A program made the position numbers and the translations under genes. The notes under the pieces are model-generated. The model had not been told where the DNA came from and ran no database searches. It worked only from the letters and a program-made list of their open reading frames with translations. Shown here piece by piece: positions 7,521 to 16,533 of a stretch of DNA of 64,000 bases. Origin of the DNA: Casimicrobium huifangae. Its GTDB lineage: Bacteria; Pseudomonadota; Gammaproteobacteria; Burkholderiales; Casimicrobiaceae. The stretch covers positions 3,394,436 to 3,458,435 of the forward strand of contig NZ_CP041352.1 of NCBI RefSeq assembly GCF_009746125.1, given 5' to 3'. How positions within the stretch are numbered: position 1 is the first letter of the stretch; each line of letters starts with the position of its first letter.

Positions 7521-9824
7521 TTAGTGTAATGACTTCCGTGAAAGTTCCGGCGTGCGCAACAGCCGCAAGCCGTTGAACACGACCAGCAAGCTCGCGCCCA
7601 TATCAGCAAACACAGCCATCCACATCGTCGCATTACCGAACAGCGCGAGTCCCATGAACACGACTTTGATGCCGAGTGCGAGCGTGATGTTCTGCCACAA
7701 AATGGCATGGGTTCGCTTTGACAAGCGAATGGTTTCCGGGATACGGCGCAGATCGTCGTTCATCACGGCGATGTCAGCGGCTTCCATCGCGGTGTCGGTG
7801 CCAGCCCCGCCCATCGCGAAACCAATGTCGGCCTGAGCCAGCGCTGGTGCATCGTTGATGCCGTCGCCCGTCATGGCCGTTGCGCCGTATTGTCGCTGCA
7901 TCTCTTGAATCGCCTTGAGCTTGTCTTCCGGCAACAAATTGCCTCGGGCGTCTTTGATTCCGGCAAGACCCGCGACGGTGCTCGCGGTGGCAGCGTTGTC
8001 GCCGGTAAGCATGACCGGTGTGACGCCCAAGGCAATCAATTCAGCCACCGCCTGCTTCGATGAAGCTTTGATCGTGTCGGCGACCGCCAACAGTGCGATC
8101 ACCGCCTTATCGGTCGCGAGCAAGGTCACTGTGCGGCCCTGACGTTCGTGTTCCTGTAACTTGGCTTCAATCGCAGGGCTGCAGATGCCGCGCTCCTCGA
8201 TCAAACGATGATTGCCGAGCCAATACTGTTCGCCATCAATGATGCCGCTGACGCCACGACCGGCAATCGCAGTGAACGTTTCGACGGTTTGTGACGTCGC
8301 CTCCAAGCCTGCTGCAACCGCCTTGGACACCGGATGATCCGATTGCGCGGCGAGACTATGCGCGAGCGTTGCTGTGGCTTCTCGCGAATGGCTCTCCGTC
8401 AACATTTCAAACGCAACGAGCTTGGGTTTGCCTTCCGTGACAGTGCCAGTTTTGTCGAGCGCAATGGCTTTGAGGTTGCGCGCCGCTTCCAAGTATGTGC
8501 CGCCTTTGATCAGAATGCCGCGTCGCGCCGCCGCTGCGAGTGCGCTCACGACGGTCACTGGGGTCGAGATCACCAACGCGCACGGGCAGGCAATCACCAG
8601 CAGCACGAGCGCTTTGTAGGCGGCGAGCGTCCACGTCCAACCGAGTAGCCACGGTGTGAGGAGCGCGACTGCCAGTGCAAGTGCAAAAACGGCTGGCGTG
8701 TAGATAGCAGCGAAGCGATCAACAAAGCGCTGCGTCGGCGCACGTGTGCCTTGTGCCTGCTCGACTGCGTGAATGATGCGCGCCAAGGTGCTGTTGCTCG
8801 CCACGGCGGTAATCTTGAGTTCAAGCGTTGCCGTCTCATTGATCGTGCCTGCGAATACGGTGTCACCGGGTTGCTTGTCGACCGGGATGCTTTCTCCCGT
8901 CACCGGTGCCTGGTTGATCGCACTGTTGCCGCTGACAATCACACCGTCCAGCGGAATCCGTTCACCCGGTTTCACCCGAACGAGCGCGGCGAGCGGCACA
9001 GCGCTCGACAGCATGCGCGCATAGCTGCCGTCCGCCTGCTTAACATCTGATTCTTCCGGGGCGAGCGCCATGAGGCTCTTAATGGCATTGCGCGCACGAT
9101 CCACCGACCTGGCTTCAATCAGTTCGGCTATCGCGTACAACGCCATGACCATAGCGGCTTCTGGCCATTGGCCAATCAGGAAAGCACCGGTGACGGCGAC
9201 CGTCATCAAGGCATTGATGTTCAACCGACCATGCCGAAGCGCGCCAAAGCCTTTGCTGTACGTGGATAGTCCCGCCAACCCGATGGCAACAGCGGCAAGC
9301 AGCATGCCTGTGGCCTTCCACGGTATGGTATCGGGCGCAAAGTACGAAAGCGCTTCGGCTGCGACTGCGAAGGCGAGTGCCGCGAAGTAGCGCGTCACTT
9401 CTGACCAGCCACTTCCCGATTCACTGCTGTGGTCATGGTCGTGATGATCGTGTTCAGCATGCGACTGGTCGCCGGCTGCGTTGTCAGCGCTAGTTTGACG
9501 CGTCCCGTCGGCGACAGGCTGCGGAGAGAAGCCTGCCTTACGAATTGCTTCAAGCGCGGGTTGCAACGCAGCATCGTCCGCATCAATCGCGAGCGTTCGC
9601 GCTCGGAGCTGAAATGACAAGGATCGAATGCCCGCAATTGGCTCCAGCGCTCGCCGAATCTCACCTTCCTCCGACGCGCAATCCATCGTAGAAATTCGCC
9701 AAAGGGTGCTCCGCGGTGAAGCAACAGCAAGCAATGGATTCGTCAATTCGACCGGTGAAGGAACATCACAACAGACGGAACTTTCGCAGCTCGTCTGGGT
9801 TTCAGGAATTTTGGCGGAAGACAT
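7521..9824 (-). CDS. cadA: Cd/Zn/Pb-type P1B ATPase (CadA/ZntA-like)
   Basis: The gene encodes 767 residues from the ATG at 9824. The frame is open further upstream, but the MerR-type promoter at 9856-9886 lies inside that extension, so a start there would not be transcribed. Features in order: a Cys-rich N-terminus (SCESSVCC), an HMA domain with MDCASEE, a His/Asp linker (HAEHDHHDHDH), membrane helices, the TGES actuator loop, the IACPCALVIS metal-binding helix (about residue 411), the phosphorylation motif DKTGTVTEG (about residue 455) and the GDGINDAPAL hinge. CPC with this HMA form indicates export of Zn, Cd or Pb to the periplasm, where the adjacent CzcCBA system could complete removal from the cell. 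Confidence 0.93.
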   Translation of the reverse strand: MSSAKIPETQTSCESSVCCDVPSPVELTNPLLAVASPRSTLWRISTMDCASEEGEIRRALEPIAGIRSLSFQLRARTLAIDADDAALQPALEAIRKAGFSPQPVADGTRQTSADNAAGDQSHAEHDHHDHDHSSESGSGWSEVTRYFAALAFAVAAEALSYFAPDTIPWKATGMLLAAVAIGLAGLSTYSKGFGALRHGRLNINALMTVAVTGAFLIGQWPEAAMVMALYAIAELIEARSVDRARNAIKSLMALAPEESDVKQADGSYARMLSSAVPLAALVRVKPGERIPLDGVIVSGNSAINQAPVTGESIPVDKQPGDTVFAGTINETATLELKITAVASNSTLARIIHAVEQAQGTRAPTQRFVDRFAAIYTPAVFALALAVALLTPWLLGWTWTLAAYKALVLLVIACPCALVISTPVTVVSALAAAARRGILIKGGTYLEAARNLKAIALDKTGTVTEGKPKLVAFEMLTESHSREATATLAHSLAAQSDHPVSKAVAAGLEATSQTVETFTAIAGRGVSGIIDGEQYWLGNHRLIEERGICSPAIEAKLQEHERQGRTVTLLATDKAVIALLAVADTIKASSKQAVAELIALGVTPVMLTGDNAATASTVAGLAGIKDARGNLLPEDKLKAIQEMQRQYGATAMTGDGINDAPALAQADIGFAMGGAGTDTAMEAADIAVMNDDLRRIPETIRLSKRTHAILWQNITLALGIKVVFMGLALFGNATMWMAVFADMGASLLVVFNGLRLLRTPELSRKSLH

Positions 9825-9855
9825 AGCGAGGCCGATACATCGACAGGATGATCGC

Positions 9856-9886
9856 ATTAAAAACCCTGTAGCCGCTACAGAGTCAA
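9856..9886 (-). promoter_or_regulatory. MerR/CadR-type promoter and operator of cadA
   Basis: On the minus strand there is a -35 TTGACT (9881-9886) and a -10 TTTAAT (9856-9861) separated by 19 bp, the long spacer that MerR-family activators correct by DNA distortion. A dyad with half-sites ACCCTGTAG and CTACAGAGT around a 3-bp centre (9863-9883) fills the spacer. It lies about 30 bp before the cadA ATG and about 45 bp before the divergent regulator gene. Confidence 0.85.
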
Positions 9887-9930
9887 GCGTAAAATTTGAT
9901 GATCGAACCATCCTCTGTAAAAAGGCAGCC

Positions 9931-10359
9931 ATGCGCATCGGTGAACTTGCAGAATCGACTGGCGTAGACGTAGAAACCGTGCGCTACTATGAGAAGTCAG
10001 GCCTGTTGCCGCCACCGGCGCGTGAGGCCAATGGCTATCGCAGCTACGGCAAGCCGCATCTTGAGCGCTTAGCGTTCATTCGCCACTGTCGGGCGCTCGA
10101 CATGCCGCTGGCAGACATCACGCGATTGCTCAATTTCGTGGATCGACCGGCATCGGACTGTGGCGACATCAATGTTCTTGTCGATGAGCAAATCGGTCGC
10201 GTCAAGGCGCGCTTGAAGAGCATGCGAGCGCTGGAGAAACAACTGACAGCATTGCGTCGCCAATGCAACGAGCCGCATTCAACAAAGGAATGTGGCATCC
10301 TGCACGAGTTGGTTTCTGCGGCGCACGGCGAGGCGTGTGCCTGCCACGCGGAGCATTGA
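9931..10359 (+). CDS. cadR: MerR-family metal regulator (CadR/PbrR-like)
   Basis: The product has 142 residues. The winged helix-turn-helix starts at once (MRIGELAESTGVDVETVRYYEKSGLLP) and is followed by the MerR dimerisation helix. Metal-site cysteines fit the CadR/PbrR/ZntR pattern: one in ASDCGDIN, one in LRRQCNE and one in KECGILHEL. A CACHAEH tail adds further possible ligands. The ATG at 9931 is the obvious start, with MRIGEL conserved in the family. The gene is divergent from cadA, with the shared operator in the gap. It should repress without metal and activate cadA on binding Cd, Zn or Pb. Confidence 0.92.
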   Translation: MRIGELAESTGVDVETVRYYEKSGLLPPPAREANGYRSYGKPHLERLAFIRHCRALDMPLADITRLLNFVDRPASDCGDINVLVDEQIGRVKARLKSMRALEKQLTALRRQCNEPHSTKECGILHELVSAAHGEACACHAEH

Positions 10360-10362
10360 ATT

Positions 10363-11409
10363 ATGAGAACCGGACAAATCGGCGTTGCCGGCGCGCTATT
10401 CGCTGCGGCGCTGTTTGGGGCCAGCACGCCGTTTGCCAAACTGCTACTTGCGCAGATCGAACCGTGGTTGTTAGCCGCGCTGCTGTATCTAGGCTCAGGT
10501 ATCGGCCTCTACCTCGCGCGTAGGGTAACGCGGTCAAAAACGCCGACGCTGAGTCGAACCGATTGGCGTTGGCTGCTGCTCGCGGTGCTCTTGGGCGGTA
10601 TCGTTGCACCGGTACTACTGGTATTTGGTTTGCTGGGCATGACAGGATCTGGCGCGTCGCTACTGCTCAACGCTGAAGCTGTTCTCACTGCCGTGATTGC
10701 ATGGGTCGTTTTCAAGGAGAACGTGGATGGTCGAGTTGCGCTCGGTCTGGTCTGTATCGTCGCTGGTGGCATCGTGCTCGGTTGGGGAGAAACCGTCGGG
10801 GGCAACTGGCTGTCAGCGTTGGCCGTCGTGGGGGCATGCCTCGGCTGGGGACTCGACAACAATTTCACACGCAAAGTAGCGCTGAATGACGCATCCTTCA
10901 TCGCCATGGTCAAGGGACTGGTGGCGGGCACCACCAATCTCGTGATTGCGTTGGCAACGGGCGCAACGATACCGGCTGCGTCGGCCGTAGGTGCCGCCGC
11001 TGTACTCGGTTTTGCGTGCTACGGTGTAAGTCTGGTGCTTTTCATCATCGCGCTGCGTCATCTTGGCACCGCGCGGGCTGGGGCGTACTTTGCCGTGGCG
11101 CCGTTTCTCGGCGCGGCGCTGTCCCTGCTGCTGCTTGACGAAGCTGTCACCGCGTCGCTGGTAGTGGCAGGGATGTTGATGACCATCGGTGTGTGGTTGC
11201 ATCTGTCCGAGCAGCATGCCCACGTGCACGATCATGAAGCCTTGTCACACACGCACAGCCACGTGCATGGTCCCGAGGACGATCACCATGATCACACACA
11301 CGACGGCCCGATAGCGCCAGGCACTCGACATTCGCATCCGCACGTTCATCGGGCGCAAACGCACTCCCATCCGCATGTACCTGATGCTCATCACGTACAC
11401 ACGCACTGA
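10363..11409 (+). CDS. EamA/DMT-type transporter with histidine-rich C-terminus
   Basis: The gene encodes 348 residues: ten predicted membrane helices in two EamA repeats (residues about 5-285), then a cytoplasmic tail of about 60 residues in which roughly a third are His (HAHVHDHE, HTHSHVHG, DDHHDHTHD, HSHPHVH). It begins 3 bp after the cadR stop and so is probably in the same operon. The usual EamA role is export of metabolites. The His tail and the position argue for a role in metal tolerance, either transport or buffering, and this is inference. The start has the typical cytoplasmic lead into helix 1. Confidence 0.85.
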   Translation: MRTGQIGVAGALFAAALFGASTPFAKLLLAQIEPWLLAALLYLGSGIGLYLARRVTRSKTPTLSRTDWRWLLLAVLLGGIVAPVLLVFGLLGMTGSGASLLLNAEAVLTAVIAWVVFKENVDGRVALGLVCIVAGGIVLGWGETVGGNWLSALAVVGACLGWGLDNNFTRKVALNDASFIAMVKGLVAGTTNLVIALATGATIPAASAVGAAAVLGFACYGVSLVLFIIALRHLGTARAGAYFAVAPFLGAALSLLLLDEAVTASLVVAGMLMTIGVWLHLSEQHAHVHDHEALSHTHSHVHGPEDDHHDHTHDGPIAPGTRHSHPHVHRAQTHSHPHVPDAHHVHTH

Positions 11410-11712
11410 CGTTTGATCCCCTGCTACGGTTCCCGTTGCCGTTGATCAATAGAAACTATGGCGGAATCCAATGGTATTGCCTTCTTCCGCGCACAGTTGA
11501 CTAGCGGCGTAGTATCTTGCTGACATTGATTGCGTTTGATTTCAGTCAGGTGGGTGGGCCTGTTTTCCGATTAGCGAGCACCATCGCCCTCAAGGGCTCC
11601 CTTCTGCAACGCCGCAAGGCGTCCCTTGAGCGGTAACGCCTCACATTGGCGGATACGCCTCCCTTGCTGGGCGAAGCCGCAGCTCTAGACGCCGCAGGTG
11701 GGATTTCCGTTT
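11410..11712. other. non-coding stretch, nothing recognised
   Basis: No frame here looks like a gene. The stretch contains short GC-rich inverted repeats around 11590-11640 (for example CCCTCAAGGG) and ends at the stop codon of the split gene described below. Confidence 0.5.
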
Positions 11713-11915
11713 TTAGATCGATTCCCAGCAGGGGGTTGACAGCCAATCGGTGTCGATTTGATTTCCGGAATCTATGAAGTCGCGGAACAGGTGATCGTCG
11801 AATTCCGTGTGTACCCCATGGTCATAGCCCATCGGGTCGAAAAGAAGTGGCCCCATTCGTCAAGACAACAAACCCCGAAAGATAAGTGGAACTCGGAGGG
11901 TGGGTTGAGAGCGTA

Positions 11916-11982
11916 GCGTTATCCACGGCGCGCGCGAAAACTCGTCGTATAGAGCACGTTTCGCGCGCGCCGTGGGTAACGC
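11916..11982. repeat. long GC-rich hairpin downstream of IS3 orfB
   Basis: The arms at 11916-11939 and 11959-11982 pair over 24 bp with one mismatch, around a 19-nt loop. The stem core is CCACGGCGCGCGCGAAA. It lies between the orfB stop and the end of the element. It may block read-through transcription across the IS end or act as a transposase-binding structure. Confidence 0.75.
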
Positions 11983-12005
11983 GGAGCACGCCGGTTCGCT
12001 TCATT

Positions 12006-12890
12006 CTACGCAGCCGCCTTCAAGCTCCGTGCCGCCAGTTTCTCCCGTGAATTGTCGTAGGCTTGTTTCGGCGTCTGCTCCATTTCGTTGGAAGTGTGCG
12101 GTCGCTGCTCGTTGTACCAGTCGATGTACTCAGCCACGTCGGCGCGTGCCTGGCTCACCGTATCGTAGGCACGCTTGTAGATGCGCTCGTATTTGATTGT
12201 TCGCCAGAAGCGTTCGACGAAGACGTTGTCGCGCCACGCCCCCCTACCGTCCATCGATAGCTTGATGTTGCGCGTCGTGATCGCCTCAACGAATTTGAGC
12301 GCGGTGAACTGGCTGCCCTGATCGGTGTTGACGATCTCGGGCGTACCGAAGCGATGGATCGCCTGCTCGACGATCTCGACGGCGTGATACGCCTCCAGCG
12401 TGGTGCAGAGCTTGTGCGCGAGCACTCGGCGGCTGGCCACGTCGATCACGGCGGTGAGGTAGGCGAAGCCGTGACGCATCGGGATGTAGGTGGTGTCGAG
12501 CGCCCAGACCGTGTTGGCGTCCATCTGTTCGAAGTTGATGCTGCCGAGCAGGTAGGGGAACACCTTGTGCCGGGGGCCACGCCCTCGCTTGCTGGTGCCG
12601 GGCTTTGGACACTGCGCCTCAATCCCCATGCGCCGCATGAGGGTGGCGACGTGCTTGCGCCCCAAGGGTTGTTGCTCGATCCAGGGCTTGATCGATGCGT
12701 CGCGCCTGAGCATGCGCAAGAGGCCCCGCGAGCCCCAGAACGGCTGCTCCAGATGCAGCTCATCGATGCGCCGCATCAGCGCCAGATCGCGCTCGGAGAC
12801 CGCCACGGCCTGGTAGTACACCGCCGAGCGGCTGATGCCAACCAGCGTGGCCTGCCGCGTCAGCGATAGTTTGTGCGTCCGGTCGATCAT
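12006..12890 (-). CDS. IS3-family transposase OrfB (DDE integrase domain)
   Basis: The protein has 294 residues with an N-terminal helical region and an rve-type catalytic core. The three catalytic acids are visible in [19 protein letters not shown] and [17 protein letters not shown], so it should be active. The ATG at 12890 overlaps the orfA stop by ATGA, which allows translational coupling or a frameshift fusion with OrfA, the usual mode in IS3 elements. C-terminal [12 protein letters not shown] is a family hallmark. Confidence 0.95.
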   Translation of the reverse strand: MIDRTHKLSLTRQATLVGISRSAVYYQAVAVSERDLALMRRIDELHLEQPFWGSRGLLRMLRRDASIKPWIEQQPLGRKHVATLMRRMGIEAQCPKPGTSKRGRGPRHKVFPYLLGSINFEQMDANTVWALDTTYIPMRHGFAYLTAVIDVASRRVLAHKLCTTLEAYHAVEIVEQAIHRFGTPEIVNTDQGSQFTALKFVEAITTRNIKLSMDGRGAWRDNVFVERFWRTIKYERIYKRAYDTVSQARADVAEYIDWYNEQRPHTSNEMEQTPKQAYDNSREKLAARSLKAAA

Positions 12891-13216
12891 TTCCCGGCGC
12901 TCAGCAATCCGACCTTGGTGAGCGCGCGTTCTAAAAAATCAATCTCCAAGGCTTGTTGCCCAATCTTGGTCTGGGCCTTGACGAGCGCTTCGTCGTCGCC
13001 AGCGGCCAGCGTCGTGCTCCCGCCAAAGGCGAGTGTGGCGCGCTCCAGCAATAGCTTCTTCCATTCGCTGATCTGGTTGGCGTGAACGTCAAAACGTGCC
13101 ACCAACTCGGCTGTCGTTGCGTCCTCCCGCAGCGCTGCCAGGGCAACCCTGGCTTTGAATTCCGGTGTGAGCTTGCGCCGCTGGCGCCGAATTGCGCTGC
13201 TCTTCTTCGTTGACAT
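12887..13216 (-). CDS. IS3-family transposase OrfA (HTH subunit)
   Basis: The protein has 109 residues. A helix-turn-helix ([20 protein letters not shown] through [16 protein letters not shown]) recognises the IS ends, followed by a leucine-zipper-like helix ([18 protein letters not shown]) for multimerisation. It is upstream of and overlaps orfB. Its length and layout are standard for OrfA. Confidence 0.93.
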   Translation of the reverse strand: MSTKKSSAIRRQRRKLTPEFKARVALAALREDATTAELVARFDVHANQISEWKKLLLERATLAFGGSTTLAAGDDEALVKAQTKIGQQALEIDFLERALTKVGLLSAGK

Positions 13217-13734
13217 CGAATAGTCTTTCTCGCGGCTTCCGCCGCGTCATTTGCTATCCGAGTTTCCACTTATCCTGCTGTCTTGAAATGTGGGGCCACT
13301 TCTAAATCCGTCGCGTCGTCTACGTGAATACCCATTCCACTTGGATCACAACCGCAATCAATGTAACCGGCAAGATTGCCCGCGAGCGCGATGTGTCTAA
13401 CGGGAAAGTCGTCGGGCGAATCGTCGAAGCCCATTTCGTTGCGGTCAAACGGCTCCAAATCGCTCCATCGGCTGTCGATCCAGGCAAATGCTTGGCCGGC
13501 GGCAGGTACTCCTGTTGACCGGGCGATGCGGGGTCGCCTGTTTTGGGGGGGCGGTACTTCCGGTTTTGTGATGTACCAGCAAGCGAACATTACATACGCC
13601 ACGACCACGAACAAGAGCAGTGACTTCGCAGCAGCGCAGGCGAGCGCAACGATTAACAGCAGGGCGCTGCCAGCAACTATCGTCTGAGTCCTATTTGTTG
13701 AGGTGAGCATTGCTATGGTTCCGATAGTTGTCAC

Positions 13735-14172
13735 TCGTTGCGCCGGCTTTTCTTGGCGGCATTAGTCAAGCCGTTGGGCAGCAGTTATTAATTAGCGAAA
13801 GTATTACATAAACCGTGTCTTTTTAAAATAAGAACTTTGTGTTTGGTATTGATAAACGAATGCAAACTAGGTCATTTGAAGATGGCGCACCGGCGCAAAA
13901 TATGATCAGCCCCTGAATCGATTGCATATTTGAGGTAGTCACTTGCAAACGCATCGACTGCCAGACCCGTGTAGCAGCAAGCTCTACTTGGTAAATCGGT
14001 TCGAAGAAGCGCGATCGAACCGGAGCAACAAATGCGCGCGGTCCGATGAACCGAAATCCTTGCCATCGACATGAACTCGATCACACTGGTCCCACCTTGG
14101 TAGCTCAAGCGATAGTTCGCCTATGATCGAACAAGACGCATCATTTGCACTTGGTGGAGAAGCGTCTCTGCA
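13735..14172. other. host DNA between the two insertion sequences, no clear gene
   Basis: The segment lies between the split gene and the IS5-family element. It has an AT-rich patch at 13780-13870 that may hold the promoter of the split gene. A minus frame at 13872-14108 lacks convincing features. A short plus frame from an ATG at 14123 (MIEQDASFALGGEASLH) ends at the TAG of the IS5 target site and might be the 5' end of an older gene. Confidence 0.4.
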
Positions 14173-14176
14173 CTAG

Positions 14177-15344
14177 GGCAACGCTGAACAAGCCATTGAT
14201 TTCAATGGTGACGGTGAGTGCGGCGAGTCAAAGTTACGCACGACGAGATTTTTGGGCCGCAGTGGTCCGATTTCGCTCCAATGAGTGCCGTATCGGCCCC
14301 ACGGGCGTGCTTTACGCCCACTGCGGGCGCACTCATGCCATCAGGCGCTTGCGCGCCAGGTAGATGTTGGCCAGACCGAGCGCCACGAACGAGCGCGTCG
14401 CGTTCTTCGCCAAGCCACGGTAGCGCACCTTGCTGAAGCCCCACAGCCGCTTGACCACCGCGAACACGTGCTCCACACGGGCGCGCACCCTGGACTTGTT
14501 GCGGTTCTTCGCCCGCTCGACTTCGTCTATCTCGCCACCGCTGCGCACCCGCTGGTTGGTGAAGTCCCGCGCCTGTGGCGCCTTCGAGCTGATCAACTCC
14601 TTCTGGCTGGCATAGGCGCTGTCGCCGTACACGCGCCGCTCGGCTCCGTGCAGCAGCTCAGGCAGCGGGTGCTTGTCGTGCACGTTCGCCGCAGTCACCA
14701 CCGCGCTGTGCGTCAGCCCTGTGCGGCTGTCCACCCCGATGTGCATCTTCATGCCGAAGTACCACTGCTGGCCCTTCTTCGTCTGGCACATCTCGGGATC
14801 ACGCGCCTTCTCGGCGTTCTTCGTCGAACTCGGGGCGCCGATGATGGTGGCATCCACAATCGTGCCCGTACCTACCTTCAGCCCCCGCTCCTGCAGTACC
14901 CGACCGACCGTGGCAAACAGTTGCTCGCCCAGCTTGTGCTGCTCCAGAAGACGGCGGAACTTCAACAGCGTCGTGCCGTCGGGCACGCGCTCGCGGCCAA
15001 GGTCGATACCCACAAAGCGGCGCAGTGCCGTGCTGTCCAGCAATGCCTCCTCGCAGGCCTCGTCTGCCAGGTTGAACCAGTGCTGCACGAAGTACATGCG
15101 CAGCATGCGCTCCAGCCCAACCGGCGGGCGCCCATTGCCCGGCTTGGGATAGTGCGGCTCAATGACGGCGCACAGTTCGGACCACGGCACGATCTGCTCC
15201 ATCGTTGCGAGGAACACGTCGCGCTTGGTTGCGCGCCGGTACTGTTCAAATCCGGCACCTTGATCGGCCGCTGCAGCTAGAGTCTGTTGCTTCATACATT
15301 CATAACGTCGCTACAGCTCTACGGTGGACTTGTTCAGTGTTGCC
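14177..15344 (-). mobile_element. complete IS5-family insertion sequence
   Basis: The element is 1168 bp. The terminal repeats are GGCAACGCTGAACAAG on the left and GGCAACACTGAACAAG on the right, with one mismatch. CTAG flanks both ends (14173-14176 and 15345-15348), the 4-bp target typical of IS5-subgroup elements. It carries one intact DDE transposase. Confidence 0.9.
14333..15295 (-). CDS. IS5-family transposase
   Basis: The protein has 320 residues, the usual IS5 length. The N-terminal domain contains EPHYPKPGNGRPPVGLERML. The DDE core is visible in TIVDATIIGAPSSTKN, VYGDSAYASQKE and RARVEHVFAVVKRLWGFSKV. All catalytic motifs are present, so the element is probably functional. The gene is the only one in the element and starts about 50 bp inside the right end. 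Confidence 0.95.
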   Translation of the reverse strand: MKQQTLAAAADQGAGFEQYRRATKRDVFLATMEQIVPWSELCAVIEPHYPKPGNGRPPVGLERMLRMYFVQHWFNLADEACEEALLDSTALRRFVGIDLGRERVPDGTTLLKFRRLLEQHKLGEQLFATVGRVLQERGLKVGTGTIVDATIIGAPSSTKNAEKARDPEMCQTKKGQQWYFGMKMHIGVDSRTGLTHSAVVTAANVHDKHPLPELLHGAERRVYGDSAYASQKELISSKAPQARDFTNQRVRSGGEIDEVERAKNRNKSRVRARVEHVFAVVKRLWGFSKVRYRGLAKNATRSFVALGLANIYLARKRLMA

Positions 15345-16253
15345 CTAGGGTCCTTCCTGGCAGAGCGCCAGATTGGCGCCGTGCAGATTTCGGCGTTGAT
15401 CAGCCAACTGCGAGGGGATTGGTCCAGCCTAGACGACGATCCGGCTGATGACGACCCCGAGCAGTTCGGCGACGAGCAGGACGATCGGCTTGGTGCCCGA
15501 TGGGCAGATGGTGACGAGGCTGCTATCGCACCGCTCATGCTCGATGGGTTGGAGGCAGCGGCCAGCAAAGGCAACGCTCTCGCTCACTACGCCCTGGCGC
15601 TGATCCATGCCCCCGACGACGATGACGACACCGACCGGGGGGCGGGAAGCTCCTACTGGCACTCCCAGGCACAACAGGGTCGTGTGCTGACAGGCGTGGA
15701 AAAGGAGTGGGCAGAGGCCCATGCGGCTCGACTCACTCAAGCGAACAAGTACGCCAGCCATCTTCGCGAGGCTGGTCGACTCGGCAATCAACATGCGCTC
15801 CTCGACTTGGCGGAACGCTTTGGTGACCCGTCATTCTTCGAGCGGCCGCGTCACGATGTTGGTGCAGATCCATCGGCCATTGCCGAGATTGCCGAGCGAC
15901 TGGGGCGCGTGGCTGATGCGAAGCACTGGCTTACCGTGGCTGCCGAGAATGGGGACACGGACGCCATGCTCCGCCTGATCGAGGAGCACGATCAAGGAGA
16001 TCTGGCTCGGTGCTGGACTTGGGTGTATCTGTCCAGGCTAGTCGGCACGGACCTGTCCAAGGACGCTTACTACGCGATCAACGAGGACGGCTCGGACTAC
16101 GACGATGATGTCGGCGGTCCCGCCTATGCAGCGGGCCGCGACGGCATAGATCTCGCCCCTATCAGCGCCGAGCAAGATGCGGCTGCCAAGCAGGCCGCGC
16201 AGGGTCTGTTCGAGCAGATTCAGCGGGCCGCTGCTGTCGAGCCAAGGCGGTAA
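15324..16253 (+). CDS. Sel1-like repeat protein, 5' end altered by IS5 element
   Basis: The open frame has 309 residues, but its first ATG (15324) is inside the IS, so residues 1-7 come from the IS end. The host frame continues upstream of the IS to a TAG at 14113 without a start codon, so the native start is lost or lies downstream (a GTG at 15381 is one choice). The product is acidic (DDDPADDDPEQFGDEQDD) and has Sel1/TPR-like helices such as GLEAAASKGNALAHYALALI and HWLTVAAENGDTDAMLRLIEE. The role is unknown. Such repeats mediate protein contacts. Whether it is still expressed depends on the IS end. Confidence 0.65.
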   Translation: MDLFSVALGSFLAERQIGAVQISALISQLRGDWSSLDDDPADDDPEQFGDEQDDRLGARWADGDEAAIAPLMLDGLEAAASKGNALAHYALALIHAPDDDDDTDRGAGSSYWHSQAQQGRVLTGVEKEWAEAHAARLTQANKYASHLREAGRLGNQHALLDLAERFGDPSFFERPRHDVGADPSAIAEIAERLGRVADAKHWLTVAAENGDTDAMLRLIEEHDQGDLARCWTWVYLSRLVGTDLSKDAYYAINEDGSDYDDDVGGPAYAAGRDGIDLAPISAEQDAAAKQAAQGLFEQIQRAAAVEPRR

Positions 16254-16533
16254 GGTCGGAACGGACAGCCTCCTGGCCGCGGCAGTTCCCCTCCGGGTAG
16301 GCAATGCCGCGATCCAACCGCTTGAACCGTCCGCGCGTAACCCGTTGATTTGAAAGGGTGCTGAACTGTGCCTTTGCGGACTCCGGGCCATTCGCGGAGA
16401 GCGAAGCCCGGGAGAAGAATGGCCAGGAGAGAGCGAAAAGCGGCCGAGAACGGGCCAGACAGGCAACCGGCGAAGTCCGCAGGTGTCCGCATGAACCCGC
16501 GCAAACACGCGGGAACTGTCGGCAACAGACGAG

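Larger units (their letters stand above)
11843..13303 (-). mobile_element. complete IS3-family insertion sequence
   Basis: The element is 1461 bp. Its imperfect terminal inverted repeats begin AGAAGTGGCCCC at 11843 and, on the other strand, at 13303. Both repeats continue with shared blocks TCAAGACA, GATAAGTGGAA and CTCGGA. AAA flanks both sides (11840-11842 and 13304-13306), a 3-bp target duplication supported by restoration of the interrupted host frame. It carries orfA and orfB of an IS3-type transposase, both intact, so the insertion looks recent. Confidence 0.9.
11713..13710 (-). pseudogene. small membrane-protein gene split by the IS3 element
   Basis: The 5' part (13710-13304) reads MLTSTNRTQTIVAGSALLLI, a second hydrophobic stretch, then an acidic domain ending DPSGMGIHVDDATD. 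It then runs into IS sequence and stops at 13270. Removing 11843-13303 plus one copy of the AAA duplication restores an open frame: it continues FDPMGYDHGVHTEFDDHLF and ends ...WLSTPCWESI at a TAA (11713-11715). The rebuilt product has about 177 residues from the ATG at 13710, which has GGAACC upstream; a GTG at 13734 is an alternative. Two membrane helices occupy about residues 8-45. Function is unknown, and I do not recognise the family. Confidence 0.8.

Noticed and set aside
13872-14108. Small minus frame between the insertion sequences
   Set aside because: It has no ribosome-binding site, domain or coding-like composition; left as non-coding.
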